Source: Flavobacteriales bacterium
Lineage (GTDB): Bacteria; Bacteroidota; Bacteroidia; Flavobacteriales_F; PHOS-HE28
DNA length: 64,000 nucleotides
Assembly: GCA_016703105.1 (NCBI GenBank)
Contig: JADJCS010000017.1
Span: forward strand, 124,001 to 188,000
Direction of reading: 5' to 3'
Under the pieces are notes generated by a model. The model had not been told where the DNA came from. It did not search any database and saw nothing but the letters and a program-made list of their open reading frames with translations. Both the position numbers and the translations under genes were made by a program. Shown here one piece after another: positions 1 through 10,125 of the stretch (its first letter is position 1; the number at the start of each line of letters is the position of its first letter).

Positions 1-472
1 TGCTCTGCGCGCTGAAGCCCGCGAACACCACGCTATGGATCGCGCCGATGCGGGCGCAACCGAGCACGGCGACCACCAACTCGGGGATCATCGGCATGTA
101 GATGCAGACGCGATCGCCCTTCTTCACGCCGTTGCGCTTCAGCACGTTCGCGTAGCGGCACACGCGGTCGTGCAGCTCGCGGTAGGAGAGGCGTTGTGCG
201 GCTTCGTTCGGATCGTTCGGCTCCCAGAGGATAGCGGTCTTTTCGCCGCGTGTTGCAAGGTGCCGGTCCAGGCAGTTCTCCGTGATGTTCAGCTTGCCAC
301 CGAGGAACCACTTCACTTCCGGACCATCGAAGTTCCATTGCAGCACCTTGTCCCACTTCTTCTTCCAGGTGAAGGTCTCCGCTTGTGCGGCCCAGAAGGC
401 TTCGGGGTCCTTCACGCTGGCGGCGTAGGCGGTTTCGTACTCCTGCTGCGTCAGGATGCGGCTCAATGTCAT
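1..472 (-). CDS. acs: acetyl-CoA synthetase, N-terminal part (runs off window)
   Basis: AMP-forming acetate-CoA ligase, which activates acetate to acetyl-CoA through acetyl-adenylate in the cytosol. The ATG at 472 opens a frame that reads without a stop to base 1. It shows the ACS N-terminal cap, with a motif like YEAxxxDPEAFW and TFTWKKKWDKVLQWNF, then SYRELHDRVCRYANVL, KKGDRVCIYMPMIPELV and GAIHSVVFAGFSAQS, all typical of this family. About 157 of roughly 640 residues are present. The adenylate-forming core and the C-terminal lid lie outside the window. The gene lies on the same strand as the T9SS gene that ends at 510, with a 37 bp gap. The assignment is by sequence pattern and is strong; acyl chain preference cannot be judged here. 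Confidence 0.9.
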   Translation of the reverse strand, partial: MTLSRILTQQEYETAYAASVKDPEAFWAAQAETFTWKKKWDKVLQWNFDGPEVKWFLGGKLNITENCLDRHLATRGEKTAILWEPNDPNEAAQRLSYRELHDRVCRYANVLKRNGVKKGDRVCIYMPMIPELVVAVLGCARIGAIHSVVFAGFSAQS

Positions 473-509
473 GCTGGAAAAGTAGCACGCACCTGCCGAA
501 CGTGGGGCA

Positions 510-1388
510 CTATTGCTTCAACCAGCGAGCGGTCCGCGTTCCATCGACCCGGACGAGGTAGATCCCCTTCTCAAGGGATCCCGTGTTCACCGTCATTTTG
601 CCGGCCGATCGCTCGGAAAGCATGCATTGCCCCAAGGCGTCGAAGACGTCGATCATATGTGCGCCTGGCGGCAGTTCGAGGGTGAAATGATCAGTGCCGG
701 GGTTGGGGAGGATGACGATGGGAGCGGCGGGGGGTTCTTGGACAGAGAGCAAGAAGTCGCAGCCCGATCCGGTGGTGTAGCTGATGGAACTATCGTTGTA
801 ACACACGAGTTCCCAGAATCCGGATGCTGTTCCGCACGACAATGGGAAGTTGAAGGGTGTCCAGTAGCCGAGTCGTTCGGTGATCTGACCTCCCCAATCG
901 GGCGGCCAGTTCCCTTCACATACTTGCACCACGTTCAATTGCCGCAAGGGCATGCCGTCAATAACCACGGTGGCCGTGTCCTGCACTTCGATCCACTCCG
1001 TTGGGTTGCCCGGAACGATGTGGAGGTGTGGCGCCTGCCAGCGATCGCCCGGCAATGCTGAAAACCAGAATAAGGTGTCCCAGGTGAGCGAGTCGATGGA
1101 CCACACGGAAACCACGTCCGCAGTGGAGGATGTGACCATGCCAGTGGCGACCTCAGAATTCTGGATAACCGTGTCACCCCAATTCACGAAGAAGGTCTCC
1201 GCCCCCAGACGTTGTCCGGGGATCCCGCCAAGCACCGTGTCGCCGGCATAGTAAACCCGTGAATTGCCGCTCATGGGCAAGTTAAAATCCGGTTTCATGA
1301 TCCATTCAGCCCCCGGTGGGCACCAGATCTGAGCCTTCACGGCAGGCAAGCCCGCCAGCATGATCAGGAAGCAGAACGTGCCGCGCAT
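510..1388 (-). CDS. secreted T9SS type A sorting-domain protein (paralog family, member 1)
   Basis: Secreted protein of unknown function, 292 aa. The frame is open to 1487, but the ATG at 1388 places a clear signal peptide first (MRGTFCFLIMLAGLPAVKAQ), so that start is preferred. The mature protein begins IWCPPGAEW, a cysteine-containing opening shared with the genes at 12893 and 13861. The last 75 residues form a T9SS type A tail: PNPGTDHFTLELPPG, then FDALGQ, then SLEKGIYLVRV and a short basic end. The tail implies export through Sec, passage through the outer-membrane T9SS, and tail removal. The middle region matches nothing I recognise. Confidence 0.85.
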   Translation of the reverse strand: MRGTFCFLIMLAGLPAVKAQIWCPPGAEWIMKPDFNLPMSGNSRVYYAGDTVLGGIPGQRLGAETFFVNWGDTVIQNSEVATGMVTSSTADVVSVWSIDSLTWDTLFWFSALPGDRWQAPHLHIVPGNPTEWIEVQDTATVVIDGMPLRQLNVVQVCEGNWPPDWGGQITERLGYWTPFNFPLSCGTASGFWELVCYNDSSISYTTGSGCDFLLSVQEPPAAPIVILPNPGTDHFTLELPPGAHMIDVFDALGQCMLSERSAGKMTVNTGSLEKGIYLVRVDGTRTARWLKQ

Positions 1389-1471
1389 CGTAGGTTGAAG
1401 GTAGGGGTCATGGGATAGACATGGATCCAAGGTGCAACGCTGCTTTTCCCCCCGCGTAGCTAAGACGCCTT

Positions 1472-3318
1472 CTACTCGCGCACCCAAACCACCGGCGAGG
1501 AATGTTCCCCGGAAGGCAACTGGACGTGCGATCCATACACCCCACGAGAGAGGCTCGATACGTCGATGGTAGTGCGCGGAGCTTCCAAGTGAACACGCGA
1601 TACTTCCCGGCCCGTGGCATCGTGCATCACCAGGAGCGATCCGGGTTCGACCTGAGGCCAGAGCACGTCCACGAAGCTCGATCCCGGGTTCGGCACCATT
1701 CGCACTTCGCCGACGGTAGAGCTGAACTGAACGGTTCGCACGGGTGAATAAGCATGGTCACCGTTGTGGTCCACTTGGCGCAAGCGGTAGTAGTTGATGC
1801 CGTGATGTGGATGCGGATCGAGGAAGGTATAATACAGCGTTTGCAAGCTGTTCCCTGCGCCGGGCATGGTTCCGATATGTTCGAAGTGCTCGCCATCCAA
1901 GGCCCGTTCGATCTCGAAGCGGTCGTTGTCGATCTCCGTGGCGGTGGTCCAATCCACGTTCACGCCTCCGGTCACCGCATAGGCTTGCAGACTGAGCAGT
2001 TCGACCGGCAGCACCGTGCAATCCAGCGACGCGCCGTTCTGGAGGTTCCAGTCCAGTTCGAATCCGATGCTGCTCTGGCTCCAGTTGCTGATGTACAAAA
2101 GGTAGACCTCGCCTACGGTCACCTGCATGCCCGGCACCCAGCCGCAGTATTGCGGGAGCACGAGCGGGCAGATGTTCAGCGTGGCGGGAAGACCGTAGCT
2201 GATCGCCGTGCTGGCGAATTGAGGCGGGGAGTAGGTGGGATCGCCCATGCCTGTGGCATAGCTACCCGTGCTGTTGAAGGTGGCCGGTCCGCTCGAAGCG
2301 GCGCAACGGATGGGTGGGCCAGCGGGCGGACAGATCCCGTTGGGCGTGGAGCCGGGCGGGTAGGGTCCCCAGATCGCCCAGTCGTAGTCGTCAGGACCCA
2401 GTGGTGCGATGGTCAGGCCCAGGTCGCCGGAGGCGCTGGGCGAGAACACATACCAGGTCCCCTGGAACTCGACGATATCCAGACACCCGGAATTCGCCGC
2501 GTTGATATCGACGATGTTGCCGGTGTTCGTGGTGTTGTTGCTGAAGGCCACGTTGCTGCAGATGGTGACCGCGCCGAGGCAGTCCTCCGGTGCGGGAGGT
2601 GGGGGCACACAGGTGACGGACCCGGCGTACACCACGCCCGCCGCGGGGGGCGTCCCGAGTTGAAGATGGTGCCGCCGCCCAGCGCAACCAGGTAGGCATT
2701 GTCGGTCTGGAACGCGCCCGATGCGTTGTAGCTGATGACGATGGCATCGCCGATGTTGACCCCGATCTGCACGGTGACGGATGGGACACCGGCCGGCACC
2801 GTGTAGTTCGTAGGGACGCCGTTGATGGTGATGGTGACGAAGGACGTGCCCCAGCCGTCGCTGAAGGAATCCGACAGGGTGAGGGTGTACACGCAATCGC
2901 CCGAGGGCGGCGGTGTGCAGGCGATCAGGAGCGGGGCACAGGTGGTGTTGCTCGCGCAGTTGTACTGGTCCACGAGCACACGCAACTGGCCGGTGAAGGT
3001 GGCCACCCAGGTGACCGAGGACTGGAGCCCCGTGCCGCAGGCATCATCGTTGTAGCCCATTGAACCACCACCCGCGTTATTGAACAGCGTGATCTGCGTA
3101 TCGAACGTCGCCGCGCAGGTGCTGAACGTGTAGGTGTTGCCCGCCACCACGTTCACCAGGGCGTACTGTCCGCCTTGCACACAGGGCACCGTTGTGCTAC
3201 CCGGGCATGGCGGGGTGACCGCCACACCGGTGAGTGTGTTGTCGTTGGGGCATTGTGCCATCGCTCCGGTCGCAAGGCATGCGGCCAGCACGAGGACCAG
3301 TGAACAGCGGAAACCCAT
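1472..3318 (-). CDS. large secreted T9SS protein, split by a frameshift near 2655
   Basis: One gene of about 615 aa read in two frames. The N-terminal frame starts at 3318 with a signal peptide (MGFRCSLVLVLAACLATGAMA) followed by a cysteine-rich beta domain with repeated GDCVYTLTLSDSFSDGW-like text. The second frame continues with LGTPPAAGVVYAGSV and DCLGAVTICSNVAFSNN. It ends in a T9SS type A tail (VRMVPNPGSSFVDVLW, then SLSRGVYGSHVQL). The break sits in a run of six C on the coding strand. Adding one C restores RPPAAG and one continuous frame with a length divisible by three. I therefore treat it as a single intact gene with a probable sequencing error. Function unknown; probably surface-bound or released. 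Confidence 0.75.
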
Positions 3319-3539
3319 CGTTACCGAGGCAATTTAGGCACTTCCGTGATGGCCAGGACCGTGCATCAACAACTCTGGTGGATGGGTGTCCATACGGTGG
3401 CGGTGGTATGTTCGGTCGGTCAGGACCATCACCCGCCCTGGGAGTGGACAGGTTGTCGGGGTATCCCGCGCCCGTGAGGGTTGTTCGCCACCTTCAGTTC
3501 GTTGAGGTCATTGTGGCGTTCGCGCACGATCCGGATCCT

Positions 3540-3788
3540 GCCATGGGCGTTGGCTCCATGAGCAGGTCGTGGTCCACGTCAGCGATGAACCGCCTCTCCG
3601 GGTGCGATGTGGCCGCTGATGTGGTGCTGCGCCTGCGCGGTGTGGATGGTCGCGAGCTGCGTGTGGGACGCATCCCCGCCGGCACCCTGCGCACGGAGCT
3701 CGACCTTGGTGGACTGCCCGCGGCGGTCTACGTGGTGGAACTTACCGTGGAAGGCCTCACCCTGACGCAACGCCTGGTGGTGCAGTGA
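3540..3788 (+). pseudogene. remnant of a T9SS C-terminal sorting domain
   Basis: An isolated T9SS-tail-like stretch with no gene body. In one frame QVVVHVSDEPPLRV can be read. The next frame continues ADVVLRLRGVDGRELRVGR, then AAVYVVELTVEGLTLTQRLV and a stop at 3788, the usual strand order of the sorting fold. No signal peptide or upstream domain joins it, and the two parts are out of frame. From 3319 to 3540 I see nothing coding. It is most likely the decayed 3' end of a lost secreted-protein gene. Confidence 0.5.
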
Positions 3789-3826
3789 GCCTTCGCCAAC
3801 GGACGACCACGGGACTTGTGGAACAC

Positions 3827-3860
3827 AAAAGGCCGGTGCATGACGCACCGGCCTTTTTCT
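3827..3860. terminator. bidirectional intrinsic terminator
   Basis: Nine-base perfect stem GGCCGGTGC / GCACCGGCC around a five-base loop, preceded by AAAA and followed by TTTTT. The A and T tracts allow use from both sides: it closes the RND operon on the minus strand and the T9SS remnant on the plus strand. Confidence 0.9.
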
Positions 3861-3872
3861 TCCCCACACGCA

Positions 3873-6800
3873 TCAGGCGATGCTGACGCGCCCCTCCACT
3901 TTCCTGCGTTTGCGTCCGAAGCGTTTTCCGCCGACCCGCTCCATCAGGCGCGTCATGATGTAGTACATCACCGGTACGATGAAGAGGGTGAGGATCAACG
4001 AGCTGGTCAACCCGCCGATGATCACCCAGGCCATGCCGTTCTTCACCTCGGCACCGTCGCCGCTCGCCAGGGCGATGGGCAGCATGCCGAAGATCATGGC
4101 CACGGTGGTCATCAGGATGGGGCGCAGCCGTTCCTTCCCGGCCTCCACCAGGGCCTCGGAGAGCGCCATGCCCTCCTTGCGCAGATGGTTGGCGAAATCC
4201 ACGATGAGGATGCCGTTCTTGCTCACCAGGCCCAGCAGCATGATGAGGCCCACGATGGCGAAGATGCTCAGCGGCTGCATGGTGAGGGCCAGCGCGAGGA
4301 AGGCACCCACCAGTGATACGGGGATGGAGAAGAGCACCACGAAGGGGTAGAGCGCGTTCTCGTACAGGGCCACCATGATGAGGTAGACGAGCAGGATGCC
4401 GAGCACGAGCGCCAGCCCGAGCGATCCGAAGGCCTCGCCCTGGTTCTTGGCATCGCCGAGGTATTGTATGGTGATGCCCGCGGGCAGTTGCTCCTTGGCG
4501 AGGGCCTTCTGGATCTCGGCCACGATGGTGCCGCTGGGGCGACCCACCGCAGCACTGTTGATGGTGATGCTGTTGAGGCGGTCGGTGCGCTGCAACACGC
4601 TGTTGCCCACTGTCTCGTACACATCGGCCAGCTGGTCCAGGCGCACGGTGGCGCCCTTGGCGTTGGTCACCATCAGGCCGCGCACGCTTTCCACATCCTT
4701 GCGGTCGGCCTGGTCCAGGCGCACGTTGATGGGGTATTCCTCACCGGCCTCCTTGAACTTGTTGCGGTCGTTGCCGCGGAAGGCGGTCTGCACGGCCATG
4801 CCGATATCGGTGCTGGTGAAGCCGAGCGCGCCCATGCGGTCCTGGTCCAGCCGCACCTTCACCTCGGGCTTGGGGCTCTTGGTGCTGAACTGCACGTAGT
4901 CCGTACCGGGTGTGGCCTCGGTGATGCGCTTCACGACGCGGGCCGTCTTCCACAGGCTGTCCATCTCCACGCCCTTCACGGCGATCTGTATGGGCGTCTG
5001 CGCGCTGCCGGTGATGTTGGTCTGCGTCACGGTCACCTTGAGCCCGGGGATGGTGCCCAGCTCATCGCGCAGCAGGGTTCCGAATTGTTCCGAGGTGATC
5101 TTGCGGTCCTTCTTCGGCACCAACTTCACGTTGATCTCGGAGAGGTTGGCGTTCGCGGATCCCGCACCGCCGCCCATCTGCCCGCTCTGGGTGCCCACGT
5201 TGGTGAAGGCGTTCACTACTTCGGGGTGGGCTAGGATCAGGCGCTCGGCCTGCTGTGTCAGCTGGTCGGTGGTGCTGAGCGAGGCCTGCGGCGCGGTCTC
5301 CAGCTGCACCAGGAACTCGCCGCGGTCGCTGGGCGGGATGAAGGTGGCGCCGATGAAGCCCGTGGGCACCAGCGCGAAGGCGGCGATGATGAGGGTCAGG
5401 ATGCCGAGCAGCACGTAGCGCTTGCGGCGCAGGGCTTTCTCCAGGGCCCGGCCGTACCACTGCTGCAGGTCGGTGATGGCCTGTTCGAAGGCGAGCGCGA
5501 AGCGGCCCCACAGGGTGTCATTGGTGAGGTGCTCCAGCTTGCCCCAACGGCTGGCCAGCAGCGGGGTCAGCGTGAAGGCCACCACTAGGCTCATCAGCGT
5601 GCTGATCACCACCACCAGCGAGAACTCGCGGAGGATGTTGCCGATGAGACCGCCGCTGAGGGCCAGCGGCAGGAACACCACCACGTCCACCAAGGTGATG
5701 GCCATGGCGGTGAAGCCGATCTCGTTGCGTCCGTCGAGCGCGGCGGAGTACTTGGTCTTGCCCATCTCCAGGTGGCGGTAGATGTTCTCGAGCACCACGA
5801 TGCTGTCGTCCACCAGGATGCCCACCACGAGGGAGAGCGCCATCAGGGTCATCAGGTTCAGGAGAACCCGAGGGCGTACATGGCGATGAAGGTGGGGATC
5901 ATGGCGCTGGGCAGGGCCACGAGCACGAAGAAGGAGCTGCGCAGGCTGTGCAGGAAAAGCAGCATCACGGCGCCCACGATCAGCACGGCGAGCGCCAGGT
6001 CGAACATCACCGCGTTGGCGCTGGAGAGCGTGTAGAGGCTCTGGTCCATGGCGATGGTGTAGTCGAAGCCGGTGTCGGCCAGCTGGGTCTTCAGCTCGGC
6101 CATGCGCTTCTTCACGCCCTGGCTCACCTCCACGGCGTTGGCGTCGCTCTGCTTTACGATCTGCATGCCGATGCCCGGCTGCCCGTTGATGCGGTTGAAG
6201 GTGGTGGCCTCGCTGAGCCCGTCGGTCACGCTGGCCACGTCCTGCAGCAGGATGCGGGAGCCATCGGCGTTCTCGCGCACCACGGTGTTGCGCAGGTCCT
6301 GCACGGTGCCGGCGCGGGCATCGAGGTTGATGGAGAGGCGGTCGGCCCGGGTCTCCACGTTGCCGGCGGGGAAGGTGCTGCTGTTGGCGGCCACGGCCTG
6401 TGCCACCTGTGCGGCGCCGATGCCGTAGGCCTTCAGTTTGGCGTTGTCCATCACCACCTGCACCTCGCGCTGCTGGGCGCCGATGAGGGTGACGCTGCCC
6501 ACGCCGCTCACGTTGCTGATGATCGGTGCCACGCGGTCGTCCAGCAGCTGGTAGAGGTCGCCGGGCGACAGGTCGCTGCTGATGCTCATGCGCAGGATGG
6601 GGATCTCGTCCGTGCTGAAGCGGCGCACCAGGGGGTCGTCGCTGTCATCGGGCAGCAGGGCGCGGATCTGGTCGATGCGGCGTTCGGCATCGCGCTGGGC
6701 ATCGTTCACATTGGTGCCCTGCTTCAGCGTCACGGTGATGGCCGACACGCCCTCGGTGCTGGTGCTGGCGATCTGGTCCACGCCCTCGATGGCGCTCACG

Positions 6801-7009
6801 GCGTCCTCGATGGGCTTGGTGAGGGTGTTCTGGATCTCTTCTGGCGAAGCACCGCGGTAGGTGGTCTGCACCATGATCACGTTGGCCTCGAACTTCGGCA
6901 GCAGGTTGTAGTTGAGCTGCTTGTAGCTGAGGAAGCCGAAGAGGATCAGGGTGACGAAGATCACCGTGATCAGCAACGGCCGTTTGATGGCGACTTCTGT
7001 GATGCTCAT
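3873..7009 (-). CDS. RND-family efflux pump inner-membrane subunit, frameshifted near 5860
   Basis: Proton-driven tripartite efflux transporter, about 1045 aa after correction, the usual RND length. The N-terminal frame (from 7009) opens MSITEVAIKRPLLITVIFV, the first membrane helix. The second frame resumes at TLMALSLVVGILVDDSIVVL. The two join if one C is added where the frame reads ALGFS-stop, giving ALGFSLNLMTLMAL. Proton-relay residues are visible: the Asp-Asp pair near residue 400 (GILVDDS) and the lysine near 931 (VSKNGILIV). It is the last gene of the marR-tolC-hlyD-RND set, 124 bp after the adaptor gene. It resembles the AcrB/HAE1 multidrug branch rather than the heavy-metal branch. 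Substrate unknown. Confidence 0.92.
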
Positions 7010-7133
7010 TGTCTTCAGTTCATTTTCACCACAGCGGCACGGAGGCTACAGAGCGAAGTAGGGGTCGCATTCGCGGACCGATAGCTTGGGTGTATTACGC
7101 TGTGTGTTCCGTGGCTTTGTGGTGAAGCATTCA

Positions 7134-8210
7134 TCATTTCCCCTCGTTCACGCGCACCTTGCTGCCATCCACCAGGTTCAGCTGGCCGCTCACCACCACG
7201 GTCTCGTCCGGCTGCAGGCCCTGGAGCACTTCCACCTGATCGCCGATCTCGCGGCCCAGCACCAGGTCGCGGTGGCTCACGCGGCTGTCAGCGCCATCGG
7301 TGCGCACCACATAGACATAGGGCTGCTTCATACCCTCGCCGAGCGCGGATTTCGGTATGACCAGCAGCGGTACGGCCTCCCGGTGCTCGAAGCGTGCGTT
7401 GATGAAGGTGCCGCTCTTCAGCGGATGGGCCTTGTCGTTCTGCACGGCCACCTCCACCAGGTAGTTGTGGCTGGCATCACCGCGCGGGCTCACGAAGGTG
7501 ACCCGGCCCTGGAAGGTCTCGCCGGGGAATACCTCGGTGGTCACGGTCACGGCATCGCCTTCCTTCACGCGGTAGGCATCGCGTTCGCTCACGCGCACGT
7601 TCGCCTTCAGTTGGCTCACGTCCACCACTTCCACCACGGCGGTGTTGGCGGTCACATACTCGCCCACCTCCACGTTCTTCGCCACCACGATGCCGTTCAC
7701 GGGGCTCACCACCTGGGCATCGCGCAGCTGCTGGCGGATCTGGTCCACCTTCACCTTCTGCGTCTCGTAGTTGAAGTGGACCTCGTCGTAGTTGGCCTCG
7801 GGTGCGGCCTTGCCGGCCACCAGCTCGCGGTAGCGTTCGTCGTCCTTGCGGAGTTTCTCCAGCGCCAGTTCGGCGGCCTGCAGCTCCAATTGCTTCTGGG
7901 CCACCTCGAGGCTGCCGAGCACCTGGCCCTTGCTCACGCGCGAGCCGAGGTCCACGGTGAGGCTGGCCAGTTTGCCCTGTGCCTGCACCATCACGCGGGC
8001 ATGCTCGTCGGGTTCCAGGGTGCCGGGCACGCTGAAGCCGCCCTCCACCGGGGCGATGGCGGTGGTGATCACGTTCACCGGGAAGGCGAAGGCGCTGCGG
8101 TCCACGGGCTGCTTGGCCGCGTCGAGCTTCTTCTTGTTGGCGGCCAATCGCAGGCCGATGCCCAGGGCCAGCACCAGCAGTACCAGCGGAAAGATCCATT
8201 TGCGTTTCAT
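7134..8210 (-). CDS. RND efflux periplasmic adaptor subunit (HlyD/AcrA family)
   Basis: Membrane fusion protein of 358 aa that bridges the RND pump and the TolC-like channel. It has an N-terminal membrane anchor (IFPLVLLVLALGIGLRLA). The first lipoyl half follows (ARVMVQAQGKLASLTVDLG), then a charged coiled-coil hairpin from about residue 100 to 170. The second lipoyl half is VVSPVNGIVVAKNVEVGEYV, followed by beta-barrel and membrane-proximal domains (VVIPKSALGEG-like text reads LLVIPKSALGEG). No lipobox cysteine is present, so it is probably anchored by its helix. It sits 23 bp after the TolC-like gene in the same operon. Confidence 0.92.
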   Translation of the reverse strand: MKRKWIFPLVLLVLALGIGLRLAANKKKLDAAKQPVDRSAFAFPVNVITTAIAPVEGGFSVPGTLEPDEHARVMVQAQGKLASLTVDLGSRVSKGQVLGSLEVAQKQLELQAAELALEKLRKDDERYRELVAGKAAPEANYDEVHFNYETQKVKVDQIRQQLRDAQVVSPVNGIVVAKNVEVGEYVTANTAVVEVVDVSQLKANVRVSERDAYRVKEGDAVTVTTEVFPGETFQGRVTFVSPRGDASHNYLVEVAVQNDKAHPLKSGTFINARFEHREAVPLLVIPKSALGEGMKQPYVYVVRTDGADSRVSHRDLVLGREIGDQVEVLQGLQPDETVVVSGQLNLVDGSKVRVNEGK

Positions 8211-8233
8211 CGTCGTCGCCTTGGCGTTGGGGT

Positions 8234-9556
8234 TCAGAGGGTGTTCACGTAGTTGAGCAGGGTGCCCTTGGAGCGCTCCAGGTCGATCACGGCGATGGAG
8301 CGGTTGAGGAGGGAGGTGGTCCAGTTGTTGCGCGCCTCCTTCAACTGGTAGTCGGCGTTGAGCAGGTCGCTCAGCGAGGCGAGCCCCTGCTGGTACTGCA
8401 GGTTGGTGTTGGCGAACACCTGCTCGGCCAGTTGCAGGTTGTCGGCATCGCTTTGCAGCGTGGCATCAGTGGCCAGCAGGCGGGTGTTGGCGCTGCGGTG
8501 GTTCAGCTCGAAGCCCAGGTCGGCATCACGCTGCTGCTCGCGCACGTTCAGCAGGGCGATCCCGCTCTGGCGGATCTGGCTGGTGCGGCGCAGCCCGCTG
8601 AAGAGCGGAACGTTCAACCGCAGCCCGATGGCCGCATAGTCGAACCAGTTGTCGTAGCTCCCGGCCAGGTCGTTGCCCTGGGCCATGGCGCCGTAGCGGC
8701 CGTAGGCGCTGAGGGTGGGCAGGAAGGCGTTGCGCTTGCGCTTCAGGTCGATGCCATAGAGCAGTTCGGTCTGCGCGTTCAGCTGATGGCCGAGCACCTT
8801 GTCCAAGGTGAACGGCGTGTCCGTGGTGCTGGGCGCATCGGTGGAGGTGCGGGGCTCATCGGCCAGGACGAGCTGTTCGTTCAGGGGCATGCCCATGGCG
8901 CGCTTCAGCTGGTCCACGGCCACCTCGAAGTTGGCCTGTGCCACGCGCAGCTGGCTGGTGAGGTTGCGGCGCGTGATCTCCACGCGGTCCAGTTCCAGCT
9001 GCTGCACCACGCCCTTGGCCAGCCGCAGCTGCAGGATGGGCGCGAGCTGCTCGTACTGGGCGAGGTTCTCCTGCAGGAGGCGCACCTGTTCGCGGTGGGT
9101 CTGTGCCTGTGCATAGGCACGTGCCACATCGTACACCACCTGCTCCTCGGCCTGGGCGAGCCGGATGGAGGCCATGGCCAGGTTGGGCCGGTTGGCCTGG
9201 ATGCCGTTGAGCTGCGCCACGTCGATCAGGGTCTGTTCCACCTGCACGTTGAGGGTGGTGATGAACTGGGTGCCGAACTGCACGGGCAGGGGCTGGTCGC
9301 TGAAGATGCCGGCGGGCAGGATGGTGGTCTGCCGCTTGATGTTGTCATCGAACTGCCCGCTGCCGTTCACCTGGGGCAGGTATCCGCTCACGGCCTCATT
9401 GGCCTGTGCATCGGCGCGCTGCTGCTCGTTGGCGGCGATGGCCATGGCGGGGCTGTGCGCCCGTGCGTGGTCGATGGCCTGGCGCAGGGTGAAGGCCTGT
9501 TGGGCGTTGGCGTGCGTGATGGCCAGCAGGGCGGCCAGGGGAAGAAGGCGTTTCAT
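8234..9556 (-). CDS. TolC-family outer-membrane efflux channel
   Basis: Outer-membrane exit duct, 440 aa. The frame extends upstream, but ATG 9556 gives a clean signal peptide (MKRLLPLAALLAITHANAQQ) and overlaps the stop of the MarR gene in an ATGA, so translation is probably coupled. The mature protein has the two repeated helical hairpins of the OEP family: QAIDHARAHSPAMAIAANEQ near the start, VYDVARAYAQAQTHREQVRL in the first half, and NWTTSLLNRSIAVIDLERS near the end. It works with the adaptor and RND genes immediately downstream. Confidence 0.9.
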   Translation of the reverse strand: MKRLLPLAALLAITHANAQQAFTLRQAIDHARAHSPAMAIAANEQQRADAQANEAVSGYLPQVNGSGQFDDNIKRQTTILPAGIFSDQPLPVQFGTQFITTLNVQVEQTLIDVAQLNGIQANRPNLAMASIRLAQAEEQVVYDVARAYAQAQTHREQVRLLQENLAQYEQLAPILQLRLAKGVVQQLELDRVEITRRNLTSQLRVAQANFEVAVDQLKRAMGMPLNEQLVLADEPRTSTDAPSTTDTPFTLDKVLGHQLNAQTELLYGIDLKRKRNAFLPTLSAYGRYGAMAQGNDLAGSYDNWFDYAAIGLRLNVPLFSGLRRTSQIRQSGIALLNVREQQRDADLGFELNHRSANTRLLATDATLQSDADNLQLAEQVFANTNLQYQQGLASLSDLLNADYQLKEARNNWTTSLLNRSIAVIDLERSKGTLLNYVNTL

Positions 9557-9996
9557 TTCGTGTCGCCGCTGTTGGCGTTCTCGTTCATGGTGTTCAGGAC
9601 CTTCAGGCAGGCGGCCATTTCCTTTTCGCTCACGCCTTCCAGCACCTGCGCGAAGACCTTGCTCCGGAGCTTGGAGACCTTCTTGTGCAGCTCCAGGCCG
9701 CTCTTCGTCACCACCAGGTTCTTGCGTCGGCGGTCGTTGGGGTCCATCTGCCGCTCGATCCACCCGGCCTGCTCCATCTCGTCCAATTGGCGGAGCATCA
9801 CGCTCTTGTCCTTGGCGAAGTGGTTGGCCAGGTCGGTCTGCACGGCCTGGCTGTTGGTGAGCAGGAAGTCCAGTACGCCGAACTGCGGCAAACGCACACC
9901 CATGTCGGTCTTGTCCAGTTCAACGGCCAGCAGCCTGAACACGCTGCGGAACAGGGTGGGTAGCAGGCGGGCGAGTTCTTCGGTTGATGCGCTCAT
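9553..9996 (-). CDS. MarR-family transcriptional regulator of the efflux operon
   Basis: Winged-helix repressor-type protein of 147 aa, dimeric in this family. The ATG at 9996 is preferred over the upstream one at 10050, because the added residues lie inside the promoter region. The recognition part reads TDLANHFAKDKSVMLRQLDE, followed by the wing (MDPNDRRRKNLVVTKSGLE). It is first in the operon and divergent from the patatin gene. The promoter just upstream contains an inverted repeat that suits MarR autoregulation. Inference: ligand binding relieves repression of the pump. Confidence 0.9.
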   Translation of the reverse strand: MSASTEELARLLPTLFRSVFRLLAVELDKTDMGVRLPQFGVLDFLLTNSQAVQTDLANHFAKDKSVMLRQLDEMEQAGWIERQMDPNDRRRKNLVVTKSGLELHKKVSKLRSKVFAQVLEGVSEKEMAACLKVLNTMNENANSGDTK

Positions 9997-10022
9997 GTCA
10001 ATGGTTGTGAAAAACAACGATG

Positions 10023-10051
10023 CAAAGGTATAGAAAGTTGCAAATGGCAAC
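10023..10051 (-). promoter_or_regulatory. promoter and putative MarR operator of the efflux operon
   Basis: On the minus strand TACCTTTG (10023-10030) matches the Bacteroidota -7 element TAnnTTTG exactly. A TTG lies 17 bases upstream (10048-10050) at the -33 position. The -33 region is embedded in the inverted repeat GTTGC-AAATG-GCAAC (10037-10051), a plausible repressor site that would block the promoter. It lies about 27 bases upstream of the marR start codon. Confidence 0.6.
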
Positions 10052-10125
10052 AGTTAAGGTCTGTCAATGAGCACATCCGGGCTGGTGCGGGTCGCGGACC
10101 GGGTACCTTTGGACCACCGACAGCG

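Noticed and set aside
1754..2695. Long plus-strand open frame opposite the T9SS gene, and many similar long frames across the window
   Set aside because: They mirror GC-rich real genes, have odd composition (runs of G, R, A and V, or H), lack starts and family motifs.
5948..8252. Long plus-strand frames rich in H, A, G and V opposite the efflux genes
   Set aside because: They are antisense shadows of the RND and adaptor genes, which have clear families and an operon order on the other strand.
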